DNA from: Planctomycetota bacterium
GTDB lineage: Bacteria; Planctomycetota; GCA-002687715
Assembly (NCBI GenBank): GCA_002687715.1
Contig: NZBC01000258.1
Coordinates: 1 to 51,222 of the forward strand
DNA length: 51,222 nucleotides
Direction: 5' to 3'
This document shows, one piece after another, positions 1 through 9,128 of the stretch. The notes under the pieces were generated by a model, which was given only the letters and a program-made list of their open reading frames with translations, did not search any database and was not told the origin of the DNA. Both the position numbers and the translations under genes were made by a program. The first letter of the stretch is position 1. The number at the start of each line of letters is the position of its first letter.

Positions 1-172
1 GCTACTCCGGAGGCCCGAAAAAGCGAACGCAGTGGGTTCAACGACGACGTCGGAGACCGGCGGCATCGTAACGGTCGGCTATCGACGATCGACTATGGTG
101 TAACCTGAGTCGCGGCTCGCCGTCCTACTCAACGGAGTGGTGGACGGTTCACTGATCGGAGGCGCACCTTTC
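1..172. other. Upstream region, no gene seen
   Basis: No convincing gene is visible in this stretch at the window edge. A possible -10 box (TATGGT, near 102-107) and a GGAGG ribosome binding site about 10 nt before the ATG at 173 probably belong to the first gene. Confidence 0.4.
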
Positions 173-886
173 ATGGCCAGCTCTCGCGTTCTGGTAGCCC
201 TGGTTCTGGTCACCCTCGCAAGTTCCGCGCTTGCCCACGGTCCGAGCGGTGCCCCGGTCCGGCCGTCCCGACAGTCGCAGACACTGTGGCTTCGCGATCT
301 CGGAGTCACCTGGACACCGGCGTTCCCGCCCAGCGCGGAGCCGGGGTACGACCCGGGGCTCGACCTCGGTCATGCGCTGTCGAAGCCCGCTGCCCAGGGG
401 GGTTGGGTCGGTCGCAAGGCCCCGTCCCTCATCGCCGTCTACGATCCCGGGAGCGAGGACCACTTGAAGCGGCTGGCCGAGCTGGATGGGGACTCCCGAT
501 TCCTCGCAGCGAGCCGCCTCTTCAATACCTACAAAGTCGACGCGCGCACGTTCCCCAAACCTCCGCCCGAGGTCCACCTGATCGTGTACGACGTACAGGG
601 TGCACGGGTCGGCGAGGTGTACGGCAAGCAGCTCCGCCGTGCGTACGACCTCATGGAGGTCGCCTACAAGCGCTCGAAGGGGAAGAAGCTCTCCAAGGTC
701 TGGCCGGCCGTTTACACCCAGCTCGGCCAGCTCGCGCGCTGCGACTACTTGCTCCGGCGGATGGAAGGACGCATCGTCTGCACCGACTGCGGGCGCACCC
801 GGGACGACGTGATCAAGCTCGTCGCGTCCACGAAGAAGGAGCGTCGCGAAGCCCAGGACGAGGTCGCACGCCTGTTGGCCTTCTGA
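173..886 (+). CDS. Secreted protein, possible thioredoxin-like fold
   Basis: This 237-residue protein begins with a clear Sec signal (VLVALVLVTLASSALA), which together with a GGAGG site about 10 nt upstream favours the ATG at 173 over an in-frame GTG at 137. The mature part has a strand-helix-strand pattern (SLIAVYDPG, then VHLIVYDVQGARVG) reminiscent of thioredoxin-fold proteins, but the usual CxxC active site is not at the expected place. A CTDC motif near the C-terminus (GRIVCTDCGRTRDD) could bind metal or be redox active. It is followed after 37 nt by the HEAT-repeat gene on the same strand. The family is not recognised and the fold is an inference from pattern only. Confidence 0.6.
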   Translation: MASSRVLVALVLVTLASSALAHGPSGAPVRPSRQSQTLWLRDLGVTWTPAFPPSAEPGYDPGLDLGHALSKPAAQGGWVGRKAPSLIAVYDPGSEDHLKRLAELDGDSRFLAASRLFNTYKVDARTFPKPPPEVHLIVYDVQGARVGEVYGKQLRRAYDLMEVAYKRSKGKKLSKVWPAVYTQLGQLARCDYLLRRMEGRIVCTDCGRTRDDVIKLVASTKKERREAQDEVARLLAF

Positions 887-923
887 TCCCCGCAGCACGC
901 TCGGGCCTCGCTATGATGGAGCG

Positions 924-2387
924 ATGCCCGGACGCTCCCTTCTCGCTCTCCTGGCCCTGGTCGCGACTCTCGCGCAGCTGACGGCCCAGTCGACGTTGGA
1001 GACCGGCCGCCCAGGTTTCTTTCCGAGGCAGGCCGGATTGCGCATCCTCGTGACCGGAGATGCATGGGCTTGCGTGGTGCCGGCGACCAGCGAAGATCCC
1101 ACGGCGACTCCCGCGCGCCCGCAGCTCACGGTTCACCGGACGGCCAAGGCATGGGCGGATCTTTGGCGATCGCGGAAGCTGAAGCCTCCGCGCCCGCTCG
1201 TCGTCCCGAGTGAGATGGCAATCGTCCTCTCCCAGCCCCCGTGCCTTCGACCGGGGATCGAGATTCTTGCGCTCGAGCAACGACCGGACGAGATCCTCGT
1301 CCACTGGCACGACGACTTCCCGGGCAATCCGAAGCTGAAACGCGTGGCCACCGGGCGCGTGCGGTCCGCGATGCTCGTGCGGATCGTGCCGGCGTCGGAT
1401 CGCCCGGTGCACCTGGGCAAGCACGGCCGCACGGCATGGCTCACGCATGCCCTCGAACAGTCGTCGTTCAGCGACTCGGTCGTCGACGGGCTCCGGCCGG
1501 GAGCCAACGCCGCGGATGTTGCCGTTTCGGTCCGGGCGTTGTTGACCCACACCGACGATCTGGTGGCGCGCGCTGGCGTCGATTGGGCGCGATCCCGCGA
1601 CGCGCGGAACGGACGCGAGGTCGTCAACGACCTCGTGGCGCTCGTGAAACGGTCCGATGTCGTGCTGCTCGGGCGGGTCGCGTACTCCCTGGCCGCGGCT
1701 GCGCGCGCCGGCGGTCCCGCGGTGGGCGGCGTGTCCCGGTTGTTGCAGGCGTCCGATGGCATGATCCGGACCCAGACGGTGGAGGCCCTGTACTCACTGC
1801 GCGTGCCTCCGGCCACGTGGGCGACCCAGATCTCCGAGGGCGTCGTCAACGGGAGGTTTGGCCGCGCCGATGCGCGCGCGCGCGAGTTGCTGAAGCGCGG
1901 AGGGGCCGCCGCGATCCGGCCGCTGACGCGGAGTCTGGACTCGCCCGATCGGCATGTCCGCGTTCGCGTCTGCAACGTCTTGGGCGAACTCGGGGCAGCA
2001 TCGGCGGGGGCGACGTCACGGCTCGGAACCGCGGCGGTTCGCGACGTCCGTCTGGTCCGGATCGCCGCGATGGGCGCGCTCGAGCGTATCGGCTCCGATC
2101 GAAGGGGATTCGGTCTCGCCCGGGGCGCCGTCGGTAACCAGGCCCGCACCTTCCAGTCCGTTCTCCGTCGAAACTCGATCGACCGCGATTCCGCCATCTC
2201 CGAGCGTGCGGTGATCGTCGCGAAGAACCTCCTCCGGAGCCCCGATGCGAAGATCCGCCTCGCCGCGTTCGAGGTCATCGCCGCCCTCGTCCCGCGCCGT
2301 CCGGCGCTCTACAACGCGCTGAAGCCATTGGAACGGGACGCCGACCTGCGGGTCCGCAACCGGGCGCGGACGTTCTTCGTCCGCTGA
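924..2387 (+). CDS. Secreted HEAT-repeat protein
   Basis: The 487-residue product has an N-terminal signal peptide (SLLALLALVATLAQLTAQS). Residues about 40-180 form a beta-rich region of unknown type. The C-terminal half consists of repeated paired helices typical of HEAT or PBS-lyase-like repeats, for example DLVALVKRSDVVLLGRVAYS and RPLTRSLDSPDRHVRVRVCN. Such repeats normally mediate protein-protein contacts and are common in planctomycete exported proteins. A TATGAT box at 912-917 lies 6 nt before the ATG, so the transcript may be leaderless, although GGAG at 917-920 could also act as a weak ribosome site. No catalytic motif is visible. Confidence 0.7.
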   Translation: MPGRSLLALLALVATLAQLTAQSTLETGRPGFFPRQAGLRILVTGDAWACVVPATSEDPTATPARPQLTVHRTAKAWADLWRSRKLKPPRPLVVPSEMAIVLSQPPCLRPGIEILALEQRPDEILVHWHDDFPGNPKLKRVATGRVRSAMLVRIVPASDRPVHLGKHGRTAWLTHALEQSSFSDSVVDGLRPGANAADVAVSVRALLTHTDDLVARAGVDWARSRDARNGREVVNDLVALVKRSDVVLLGRVAYSLAAAARAGGPAVGGVSRLLQASDGMIRTQTVEALYSLRVPPATWATQISEGVVNGRFGRADARARELLKRGGAAAIRPLTRSLDSPDRHVRVRVCNVLGELGAASAGATSRLGTAAVRDVRLVRIAAMGALERIGSDRRGFGLARGAVGNQARTFQSVLRRNSIDRDSAISERAVIVAKNLLRSPDAKIRLAAFEVIAALVPRRPALYNALKPLERDADLRVRNRARTFFVR

Positions 2388-2390
2388 GCA

Positions 2391-2419
2391 CCGATCTGGG
2401 CCCGAACGGTCAAGATCGG
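2391..2419 (+). terminator. Possible hairpin terminator
   Basis: CCGATCT (2391-2397) pairs perfectly with AGATCGG (2413-2419) across a 15-nt loop, immediately after the stop of the HEAT-repeat gene, and is followed by CTGTTTCC. The T-tract is short, so this is only a candidate. Confidence 0.4.
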
Positions 2420-2493
2420 CTGTTTCCATCAGCCCCGGTGGCGCACGATCCCGGACCAGGCTGGCCTGAATCGATGTTGGTACGATTCGAATC

Positions 2494-3603
2494 ATGAAAG
2501 CTCAGCTCATTCTCGTCATCGTCGCGGCGGTGCTGACGGTGCCGGCGCTTCACGCCCAGGACGTGGACTTCGACACGGAGGTGAAGCCCATCCTCAAGGC
2601 GTCCTGCTACAAGTGCCACGGGGCCAAGCGGCAGCGCGGCAAGCTCCGTCTCGACCACTGGTCGGATGCGTTCACGAAGGGAGACCATGCACTGCTGGTC
2701 CCCGGGAAGCCGGAGAAGAGCGAGCTACTCCGGCGGGCCACGCTGGAGGAAGACGACCCGGACTTCATGCCGAAAGACGGCGAGCCGCTGACGAAGTCCC
2801 AGCTGGCCACCCTCCAGAAGTGGATCGCCGGCGGCGCGAAGTGGCCCGCGGGTAAAGCGGCGGGCGCAGAAAGCGAGGCGCGGTGGCGCTCCCAGTTCGC
2901 GATCCCCGAACTCACCGAACCCCAGAAGGCCGCGCAGGCGAAGGCCATCGCAGCCGTGCGCAAAGCAGGCGGCCTCGCCAATCGCATCGCGGCCGACACT
3001 CCGGCGATCGATGTGAACCTCAGCCTCATCGGCAAGGACGTGAACGACGACACGCTGGCCGCCCTCTCGGGGCTCGAGACGAGCCTGGTCTGGCTGAACC
3101 TCTCCCGGACCAAGGTCAGCGACGGAGGCCTCGGACGCGTCGCCACGCATACCCACCTGCGCCGGCTTCACCTCGCCCGCACTGGCGTGGGCGACGCTGG
3201 TCTTGGACACCTCCAGAGCCTCAAGGGACTCCGGTATCTCAATCTCTACGGCACGTCCGTAGGCGACGCCGGCCTCGAGCATCTTCAGGATCTGAAGGAG
3301 CTCGAGAAGGTCTTCCTCTGGCAGACCAAGGTCACGGATGCCGGCGTCAAGAAACTCCAGGCCGCCCTCCCCGACTGCGCCATCGATGTCGGCAAGTACG
3401 CCAAGCCGGTGGTGCACGCACCGAAGGCAATGCCCAAGCCGATCAACGCCACGTGCCCGATTACCAACAAGGCCGTCGATGGGACGTGCAGCGTCGAACA
3501 TCAGGGTCAGCTCATCGCATTCTGCTGCGGCAACTGCCTGGCCAGCTTCAAGAAGGAGCCGGGCAAGTGGCTCCCGAAGATCGAGGAGTTCAAGAAGAAG
3601 TAG
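2494..3603 (+). CDS. Planctomycete cytochrome C domain, LRR and metal-binding tail protein
   Basis: This 369-residue exported protein combines three parts. After a signal peptide (residues 1-18, ending LHAQ), residues about 20-115 match the planctomycete cytochrome C domain: a haem motif CYKCHG in a KPILKASCYKCHGAKRQRG context, with FMPKDGEPLT providing the usual methionine region. Residues about 160-300 contain leucine-rich repeats of the DAGLxxLxxLxxLxxLxL type. The C-terminal 50 residues hold CPITNKAVDG and FCCGNCLASFKKEPGKW, resembling a YHS-type metal-binding domain. A TACGAT box (2481-2486) lies 7 nt before the ATG inside the palindrome GATTCGAATC region, suggesting a leaderless mRNA. 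It is probably periplasmic; its electron partner is unknown. Confidence 0.8.
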   Translation: MKAQLILVIVAAVLTVPALHAQDVDFDTEVKPILKASCYKCHGAKRQRGKLRLDHWSDAFTKGDHALLVPGKPEKSELLRRATLEEDDPDFMPKDGEPLTKSQLATLQKWIAGGAKWPAGKAAGAESEARWRSQFAIPELTEPQKAAQAKAIAAVRKAGGLANRIAADTPAIDVNLSLIGKDVNDDTLAALSGLETSLVWLNLSRTKVSDGGLGRVATHTHLRRLHLARTGVGDAGLGHLQSLKGLRYLNLYGTSVGDAGLEHLQDLKELEKVFLWQTKVTDAGVKKLQAALPDCAIDVGKYAKPVVHAPKAMPKPINATCPITNKAVDGTCSVEHQGQLIAFCCGNCLASFKKEPGKWLPKIEEFKKK

Positions 3604-3664
3604 CAGTTCGGGCGCAGCTCAGGCTAGCTCGAAACCGGGCGAACGTCTGGGCCGGGTGGCTTTC

Positions 3665-4504
3665 ATGGAGAACCCAGGGTTGTCGCTACGAGTCGCGCGC
3701 GCTCGAGACCTGCTCGCGATCGCGATTCTCACCGCGGCTTCGGCGTGTGCGGAGCGTGCCCCCACGGCGTCGGCCGGGTTCGTCGGGCGCACGGACGTTC
3801 CCCCGCCACTGGTGGACGTCCTCAAGCGCGAAATCGGGGGAGAGTCGCGATGGATCGGGCTTCAGGGGGACGAGGACGGAGTGCTCCTCGGACTGAACCC
3901 GTTCCGCGTGCTCGCGCAGCAAACCGACCCGGCCGCGCGAATCTGGGCGCGCCGGGAGGTCGTGATCGCCGTCCGGGCGGATCACCCTGCTGCGGCCGCG
4001 ATCGGAAGCGAGGGGTTCCGGGCGTTCACTCGCCCCGAGCTCCGAGATCGCGTCGCCTTCCCAGACCCCGCGACCTCGGGCGTCGGGTTGGCGGTCCTCG
4101 CGCAGATCGTTCGCGAGTACGGCTGGGGATACCCGGCCGCCGCGTACCGCAACGGCGCACTGGCCATCGATGAGGGAGCGCTACCGGTACTGCTCCGATC
4201 CGGAGATCGCGCCGTCGGAATCGGCACTCGGGGTGCGTTCGAGGGGCTGGCCGGCATCTCGATAGTGATCCCGGGGGACCTGCGCCTGACGGTGCCGGCG
4301 CTGATGTCAGTACACGGCGAGGGGCTCGAAGCCGCGATGGTGCTGGTCGAGCGCGCGGTGGGCACGAGCGCCGCGCGCCGGGCGGCCCCGAGGCTCGAGG
4401 TCTTGAAGCCCGGGGACGATCGTTCGCCGCCGGAGTGGCTCCTCGACGCCCACCAACGCCGCGCCGCCATTCTCGATCGATTCCGTCGCGTCACGGGACG
4501 TTGA
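3665..4504 (+). CDS. Periplasmic solute-binding lipoprotein (iron/molybdate-type fold)
   Basis: The 279-residue protein has an arginine-rich N-terminus, a hydrophobic stretch and a probable lipobox (TAASAC), suggesting a lipoprotein. The body resembles type II periplasmic binding proteins of ABC transporters: RREVVIAVRADHP, then PELRDRVAFPDPATSGVGLA, a pattern typical of iron(III) or anion binders. No ABC permease or ATPase lies nearby, so the ligand is unknown and it may act as an orphan sensor. The start is uncertain: the ATG at 3665 lies within a half copy of the GGAGAACCCAGG repeat core, while a TTG at 3680 has that GGAG at 8-nt spacing and would still give a good signal peptide. Confidence 0.65.
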   Translation: MENPGLSLRVARARDLLAIAILTAASACAERAPTASAGFVGRTDVPPPLVDVLKREIGGESRWIGLQGDEDGVLLGLNPFRVLAQQTDPAARIWARREVVIAVRADHPAAAAIGSEGFRAFTRPELRDRVAFPDPATSGVGLAVLAQIVREYGWGYPAAAYRNGALAIDEGALPVLLRSGDRAVGIGTRGAFEGLAGISIVIPGDLRLTVPALMSVHGEGLEAAMVLVERAVGTSAARRAAPRLEVLKPGDDRSPPEWLLDAHQRRAAILDRFRRVTGR

Positions 4505-4529
4505 CTCGGCTGGAGCGCGGGGCCATAGA
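4501..4529 (+). promoter_or_regulatory. Possible sigma-70-type promoter for the M43 protease gene
   Basis: TTGACT (4501-4506, overlapping the stop codon of the preceding gene) and CATAGA (4524-4529) are separated by 17 nt. Transcription from here would leave a 5' leader of about 170 nt before the M43 gene. This is sequence inference only. Confidence 0.35.
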
Positions 4530-4708
4530 GTCCTGCGCCCGCCGCTTACAGGCTCTTTCTTTTCCCGTATGTCCGGTCACGTCCGGGATTGGGAATCCAC
4601 GAGACCCCCGGTTTGCGTGAGGGGCGAAGGCGCTCATTCGCGTGACCATCGGTGAGCCGCGCAACGGAGCGTGGAAGACCCTCATCCTCTCTGACCCGGA
4701 GGTCCGTG

Positions 4709-6796
4709 ATGTATCGATCGAAGCACCTTTCCCTCGTCTATGTCCTCTTGGCCGTCGTCTCTTTGGTCACGTTCCTTCCGGCGCAGCAACCCGATCGTTG
4801 CGGCACCATGCCGTCTCTATCCGCGTTGATGGCGGGGAACCCCGCGATCGCCTCCCGGATGGCGGCCATCGAATCTCATACGCAGACGGCGATCGCCGGA
4901 GGCCGCAGCGGAGGCGGGAACTGCATCACGATCCCGGTCGTCGTCCACATCGTGTGGAACACCCCCGCCCAGAATCTCTCCGCCGCTCAGATCCAATCTC
5001 AGATCGACGTCCTCAACGAGGACTTCCGGCGTCTGAATGTCGACGCTGCCAACACCCCGGCTTCGTTCTTGCCGGTGGCGGCCGACTCCGAGATCGAGTT
5101 CTGCCTCGCGTCGGTGGACCCGCAGGGAGGCGCCACGATCGGGATCACCCGGACGCAGTCCAGCGTCACGGTGTTCAGCTCCCAGACCAACAACGTCAAG
5201 TTCACCAACCAGGGTGGCAAGGACGCGTGGCCGCGTGATCAGTATCTGAACATCTGGGTGGCACCGCTTGGGCAGTCACTTCTCGGCTATGCCCAGTTCC
5301 CTGGAGGCGCCGCCGCCACGGATGGCATCGTGTGCACCTCGTTCGCGTTCGGCCGCACCGGCACGCTCCAGCCCGGCTCGGACCGTGGCCGCACCACCAC
5401 TCACGAGATTGGTCACTGGCTCAACCTTCGCCACATCTGGGGCGACGGACCTTGCGGCCAGGACGACTTCGTCACCGACACCCCGGAGTCGGACGCGCCC
5501 AACTATGGATGCCAGACCGGCAGCGTCTCCTGCGGCTCCGTCGACATGGTCCAGAACTACATGGACTACTCGAACGACTCCTGCATGAACCTGTTCACCC
5601 AGGGGCAGAAGGCCCGCATGCGGGCGTTGTTCGCGCCCGGGGGGTTCCGTGAGCCGCTGCTCTCGTCACCCGGCTGTGGCGGCACCGCGCCTCCCCCGCC
5701 GCCGCCGGCCGCCAGCTACCAGGTGAACCAGGCCCGCTCCGGCCTGAACCTCGACGGCGTCAACGGCACCACCACCACGCCGGCCGTCACCACGGTGCCC
5801 GCGGGTGGTCAGACCACGCTTCAGCTCTCGTCGGCCCTCTTCGGCGCTCCGTTCGAGGTGTTCATCACCCTGTCGCCGCTGGTGGCTCGTGGCCAGGGTG
5901 CCTACGTCACTCCGACCGGTCAGATCGTCAACATGAGCCTCGCCGACCCGACGTTCTTCTGGATCAACGGCGGCGGCGCCAACCCCGCATTCATCGGATT
6001 CCCCGGCAACTTCACCGCGCCGATCTTCCCGACCAGCCAGGGCACTGCGGCATTGCAGCAGATCGTCGGCGACCCGACGAACCCGGACGGCTACGTACTC
6101 AGCCAGGGCTGCCAGCTCGACGTGACTGCCGGCCAGGGCGGTGGCGTCACGCCGACGTTCCCGCAGGGCCCGACCGGTGACGACGACAACGTGACCGTGG
6201 ATCTGGTCGGCCAAGGCTACGACTACTCGATCCGGTTCTACGGCACCGTCTACACCCAGCTCCACGTGAGCTCCAACGGCCGCGTGGTGTTCGGGAGCCC
6301 CGACACCGCCTACCTGGCCACGCCTTCCGGCGCCGCTACCGGCAACCCGTTCGTCGGGTTCTGGACCGATCTCGACCCGACCCTCGGTGGCAACATCACC
6401 ATCACCAGCCCTGCGCCGGGCAAGGTCCGCATCGACTGGAACGGCGTTCCGTACTGGGGCGAGCCGTTCGCCCCGGTGACCTTCGGCATCGAGCTCGACA
6501 GCAACAATGACTCGGTGCGGCTCGAGAACCTCCTCTCGGTCCCGGCCAACCCGCAGGTCTTCAACTTCTACTCGGGTCAGAACCAGTTCCTCGGGATGTC
6601 CCCGGGCGGCAACGCCGCGTCCTTCGGCACCACCATGTTCGGTCCGGGCGGGTCCGGCTCCATGCCTGGCAACGCCATGCTGTACGACTTCTTCAGCTGG
6701 ACCGGCTTCGGCGGACTGGCCACGTCGTTCTACACGAACGTCGACGCCGTGCAGTTCACCCCCGCCGGTAGCGGGTACAGCTGGGCTGGTTCCTGA
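4709..6796 (+). CDS. Secreted M43 (pappalysin-type) zinc metalloprotease with beta-sandwich domains
   Basis: This 695-residue protein starts at an ATG 7 nt after GGAGG and has a signal peptide ending FLPAQQ. The catalytic domain (about 50-325) carries the metzincin zinc site HEIGHWLNLRH (H232, E233, H236, H242) and a Met-turn in QNYMDYSNDSCMN, as in the pappalysin/cytophagalysin M43B family. A proline-rich linker leads to a beta-rich domain at about 337-472, which is also found in the protein encoded convergently next door. The C-terminal part (about 485-695) is another beta domain with SNGRVVFG and NPFVGFWTDLDP motifs resembling nidogen-like modules. It is probably an extracellular endopeptidase; its substrate is unknown. 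Confidence 0.85.
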   Translation: MYRSKHLSLVYVLLAVVSLVTFLPAQQPDRCGTMPSLSALMAGNPAIASRMAAIESHTQTAIAGGRSGGGNCITIPVVVHIVWNTPAQNLSAAQIQSQIDVLNEDFRRLNVDAANTPASFLPVAADSEIEFCLASVDPQGGATIGITRTQSSVTVFSSQTNNVKFTNQGGKDAWPRDQYLNIWVAPLGQSLLGYAQFPGGAAATDGIVCTSFAFGRTGTLQPGSDRGRTTTHEIGHWLNLRHIWGDGPCGQDDFVTDTPESDAPNYGCQTGSVSCGSVDMVQNYMDYSNDSCMNLFTQGQKARMRALFAPGGFREPLLSSPGCGGTAPPPPPPAASYQVNQARSGLNLDGVNGTTTTPAVTTVPAGGQTTLQLSSALFGAPFEVFITLSPLVARGQGAYVTPTGQIVNMSLADPTFFWINGGGANPAFIGFPGNFTAPIFPTSQGTAALQQIVGDPTNPDGYVLSQGCQLDVTAGQGGGVTPTFPQGPTGDDDNVTVDLVGQGYDYSIRFYGTVYTQLHVSSNGRVVFGSPDTAYLATPSGAATGNPFVGFWTDLDPTLGGNITITSPAPGKVRIDWNGVPYWGEPFAPVTFGIELDSNNDSVRLENLLSVPANPQVFNFYSGQNQFLGMSPGGNAASFGTTMFGPGGSGSMPGNAMLYDFFSWTGFGGLATSFYTNVDAVQFTPAGSGYSWAGS

Positions 6797-6816
6797 ACCA
6801 GCCAAAGAGAGAGTCG

Positions 6817-6896
6817 AAGGAGAACCCAGGAACCCATGAGCAGAGAAGAGCAGATTCCTATTCTGGTCTGAATCCTGCGGTTCCTGGGTTCTCCTT
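6817..6896. repeat. Palindromic repeat element A between convergent genes
   Basis: An 18-bp perfect inverted repeat: AAGGAGAACCCAGGAACC at 6817-6834 and its complement at 6879-6896, with a 44-nt loop. It starts 20 nt after the M43 stop and ends 21 nt before the stop of the opposing gene. It shares its core and part of its loop (GAGAAGAGC-AGAT) with element C near 32.5 kb. Pyrimidine-rich sequence follows on both strands, so it could work as a bidirectional terminator. Confidence 0.8.
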
Positions 6897-6917
6897 GAAG
6901 ACTCTTCTCCTCTTCCC

Positions 6918-8921
6918 CTACTGCGTTTGCAGGATGTGCCCGTTCGCCCGCGCCGAGTGGTAGAAGGTCGGCGTTCCGTAGCCGACCGGGACGTACGCCG
7001 GCGCGTGGCGATAGCGACCCAGCGCGCCCCACTTGCTCTCGATGACGGTGGCGTTGCCCATCGCGCTCACGGTCCTGACCACCCCCGAGTGCTTGATCGC
7101 GCCGCCGTTGCGGTAGACGACGAGGTCTCCCACCATGACCATTCCGGCGGCTCGGGCCATGTAGCCGTTGTCGTCGAGGATCTTCTGGACCTGGTTGTCG
7201 TTGATCCACTTCACGCCGCCGGTGAACGTGTAGCCGTGGCAGTCGTAGGAGTCGGCTGGGGCTCCCGTCTGCGTAGTGCCGGCGGACAGCATCTTCATCA
7301 TCAGCCAGGCGTTCGCCTGCACCTGGGTGACGTCGGGCTTGGTCGGCCGTCCGTCAGAGAGACTGACGACCTTTCGGGGCACGGCCCGGTCCGTGATGTA
7401 CTTCGGCGGGGCGGCCGCGAGGACCATGCCCGCGATCTGGATCTGGATGGGGATGGTCGATGCGAACGTGAACTGCGCACCCGGTCCCGGCGCGATGACG
7501 CCGAACACGTCTTCGAGCGTCGTGACCGGGAAGCCGAAGTAGGTGATCTCCTTGTTGACGGTGTCGATCTGCACCTGGGCGGTCAGCTGTTGGCTGCCAC
7601 CGAAGGGGTCCGCGTAGTCCAGAGTGAGGGTCGCGTCGTGGAACGGATCGATGTCCGCGACGTTGTCCTCGAGATCCGGCGTGGTGGGGTCGGGGGTCCA
7701 CTGAAGGTCGACTGTGTGTACGGCCAGTGAGTACTCGTCCGGCGTGCCCGTGAAGGTCTCGGCGATCTCGCAACCGACCGAGAGCATGCTCGCGCCGGAG
7801 AGCTCGAAGCCGTCCGGGTGGGTGGGCGAGATGACGACCATCTGGCCAGTGAGGTTCAGCGGTACGGGGCTCGAGAACAGGATGGGGCCGAGGTTCTGGA
7901 ACGGGACTGACCACGTCCCGCCGTACAGCATGGACAGCGTCGGATCCGTGAAGTCGAGGTTCACTACCTGCCCGCACGGCGTGACGAGACCGGTGGTCGA
8001 GGCGGAGACAGCCGGCCCCTGGGTCAGGAACAGTTCCCACGGGAGACCGACGTTGCTGCTCTGGAACTCGATGGTGGCCGTCTCGCCTTCGCAGACCGAG
8101 ACTTGGGCAGGGCTGGTCGGCGTTCCGTGCTGGCCATCGATCATGAACGTGGAGCCAGCCTGATTCCCCTGCCACTCGGGGTTTCCGCTCGAGCACGAGA
8201 CGATGGTCGCGCCGGGGCAGTCCAGCGTGTCGATCCAAGCGTAGTTGTTGTACGCCGCATCCCCACCGTCGCCGACGTTCACCTCGAACGTGACCACCTG
8301 GCCGAGCAGCGATGCCGGAATGGACATCGAGACGGCCTTCATGGTTCCGAACCCCGTCTCTTCCAGCGGGCCGATGGGGTTGCAGTAACCGACGGGGACC
8401 GACCCGCTCTCGTCGGGTGTGACGGCCGGTGGAGCGAGACTCGATGAGTACGTGTCGCGGTACAGCAGGTTGAGCACGCTCACGCCGCCTTGCGTGAGAT
8501 CGACGGTCAGGAAGTCGTTCCACTGGGGATCGTTTGCGCACTCGGGGGTAACCCAGTTCCAGTCGAACGAGAGCGTGGTCGCGGTGGTCGGGAGCAGTAT
8601 GGTCAGCGACAAGTTGCCGGTTGCTCCGCCGCCGAGGGGGTAGGGAGCGGGACCGCCACCGGCACTGGCCAGGGACCCGAGAGAGCCCGCCGAGTGGACG
8701 ATGCACCACTGGTTGCCGTGGGTGGGAGCGCCGAACGATGGCCCTCCGATCCCACCGGACGGTACGACGGTCGCAGTCCCGCCGGAGCTGAACCACCCTT
8801 CTCCACCGCCCGACGGCGAGAGGGAACCGGCGACCGAGGACTCGAAGCTGGCGAGCTGAGCGCTACACGGAGTCGCGACGAGCGCGACCATCAAGAGAAG
8901 AGCGACCTTCCAAAGGCACAT
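6918..8921 (-). CDS. Secreted multidomain protein with C-terminal NlpC/P60-like peptidase domain
   Basis: The 667-residue product has a signal peptide (VALLLMVALVATPCSAQ) that fixes the start at 8921. Residues about 25-245 form a jelly-roll-like region (DGGDAAYNNYAWIDTLDCPG). Residues about 250-383 form the same beta-rich domain as in the neighbouring M43 protein, with VTPCGQVVNLDFTDPT and ISPTHPDGFELSG aligning to VTPTGQIVNMSLADPT and GDPTNPDGYVLSQ. The last 130 residues look like a papain-like NlpC/P60 fold: SYDCHGYTF (candidate cysteine), GDLVVYRNGGAIKHSGVV (candidate histidine) and VIESKWG. It may cleave peptide or amide bonds outside the cell. The catalytic assignment needs structural confirmation. 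Confidence 0.65.
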   Translation of the reverse strand: MCLWKVALLLMVALVATPCSAQLASFESSVAGSLSPSGGGEGWFSSGGTATVVPSGGIGGPSFGAPTHGNQWCIVHSAGSLGSLASAGGGPAPYPLGGGATGNLSLTILLPTTATTLSFDWNWVTPECANDPQWNDFLTVDLTQGGVSVLNLLYRDTYSSSLAPPAVTPDESGSVPVGYCNPIGPLEETGFGTMKAVSMSIPASLLGQVVTFEVNVGDGGDAAYNNYAWIDTLDCPGATIVSCSSGNPEWQGNQAGSTFMIDGQHGTPTSPAQVSVCEGETATIEFQSSNVGLPWELFLTQGPAVSASTTGLVTPCGQVVNLDFTDPTLSMLYGGTWSVPFQNLGPILFSSPVPLNLTGQMVVISPTHPDGFELSGASMLSVGCEIAETFTGTPDEYSLAVHTVDLQWTPDPTTPDLEDNVADIDPFHDATLTLDYADPFGGSQQLTAQVQIDTVNKEITYFGFPVTTLEDVFGVIAPGPGAQFTFASTIPIQIQIAGMVLAAAPPKYITDRAVPRKVVSLSDGRPTKPDVTQVQANAWLMMKMLSAGTTQTGAPADSYDCHGYTFTGGVKWINDNQVQKILDDNGYMARAAGMVMVGDLVVYRNGGAIKHSGVVRTVSAMGNATVIESKWGALGRYRHAPAYVPVGYGTPTFYHSARANGHILQTQ

Positions 8922-9076
8922 GGAGATTCCCCGCAAGTCGAGAGATGATCTCCTGGAGTCGCGGACGATCGGGGACGGACCGTCGCTGTCCAGGAACGAA
9001 CGAAGGCTGAGTAAACGGCACGGAGCACGGTCAGGCAAGTCGAAACCGCGCTCGCGAGGGACTTCGTGCGATGGAA

Positions 9077-9102
9077 CGTGTCACCCACCCGTTGGTGACA
9101 CG
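9077..9102 (-). terminator. Hairpin after the htpX operon
   Basis: CGTGTCACC (9077-9085) pairs perfectly with GGTGACACG (9094-9102) over an 8-nt loop, 27 nt beyond the htpX stop codon. On the minus strand it is followed by TTCC only, so it is either a weak intrinsic terminator or a 3'-end-protecting hairpin. Confidence 0.5.
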
Positions 9103-9128
9103 GAAAACCGACTTTGTCGGAGTCCGGA

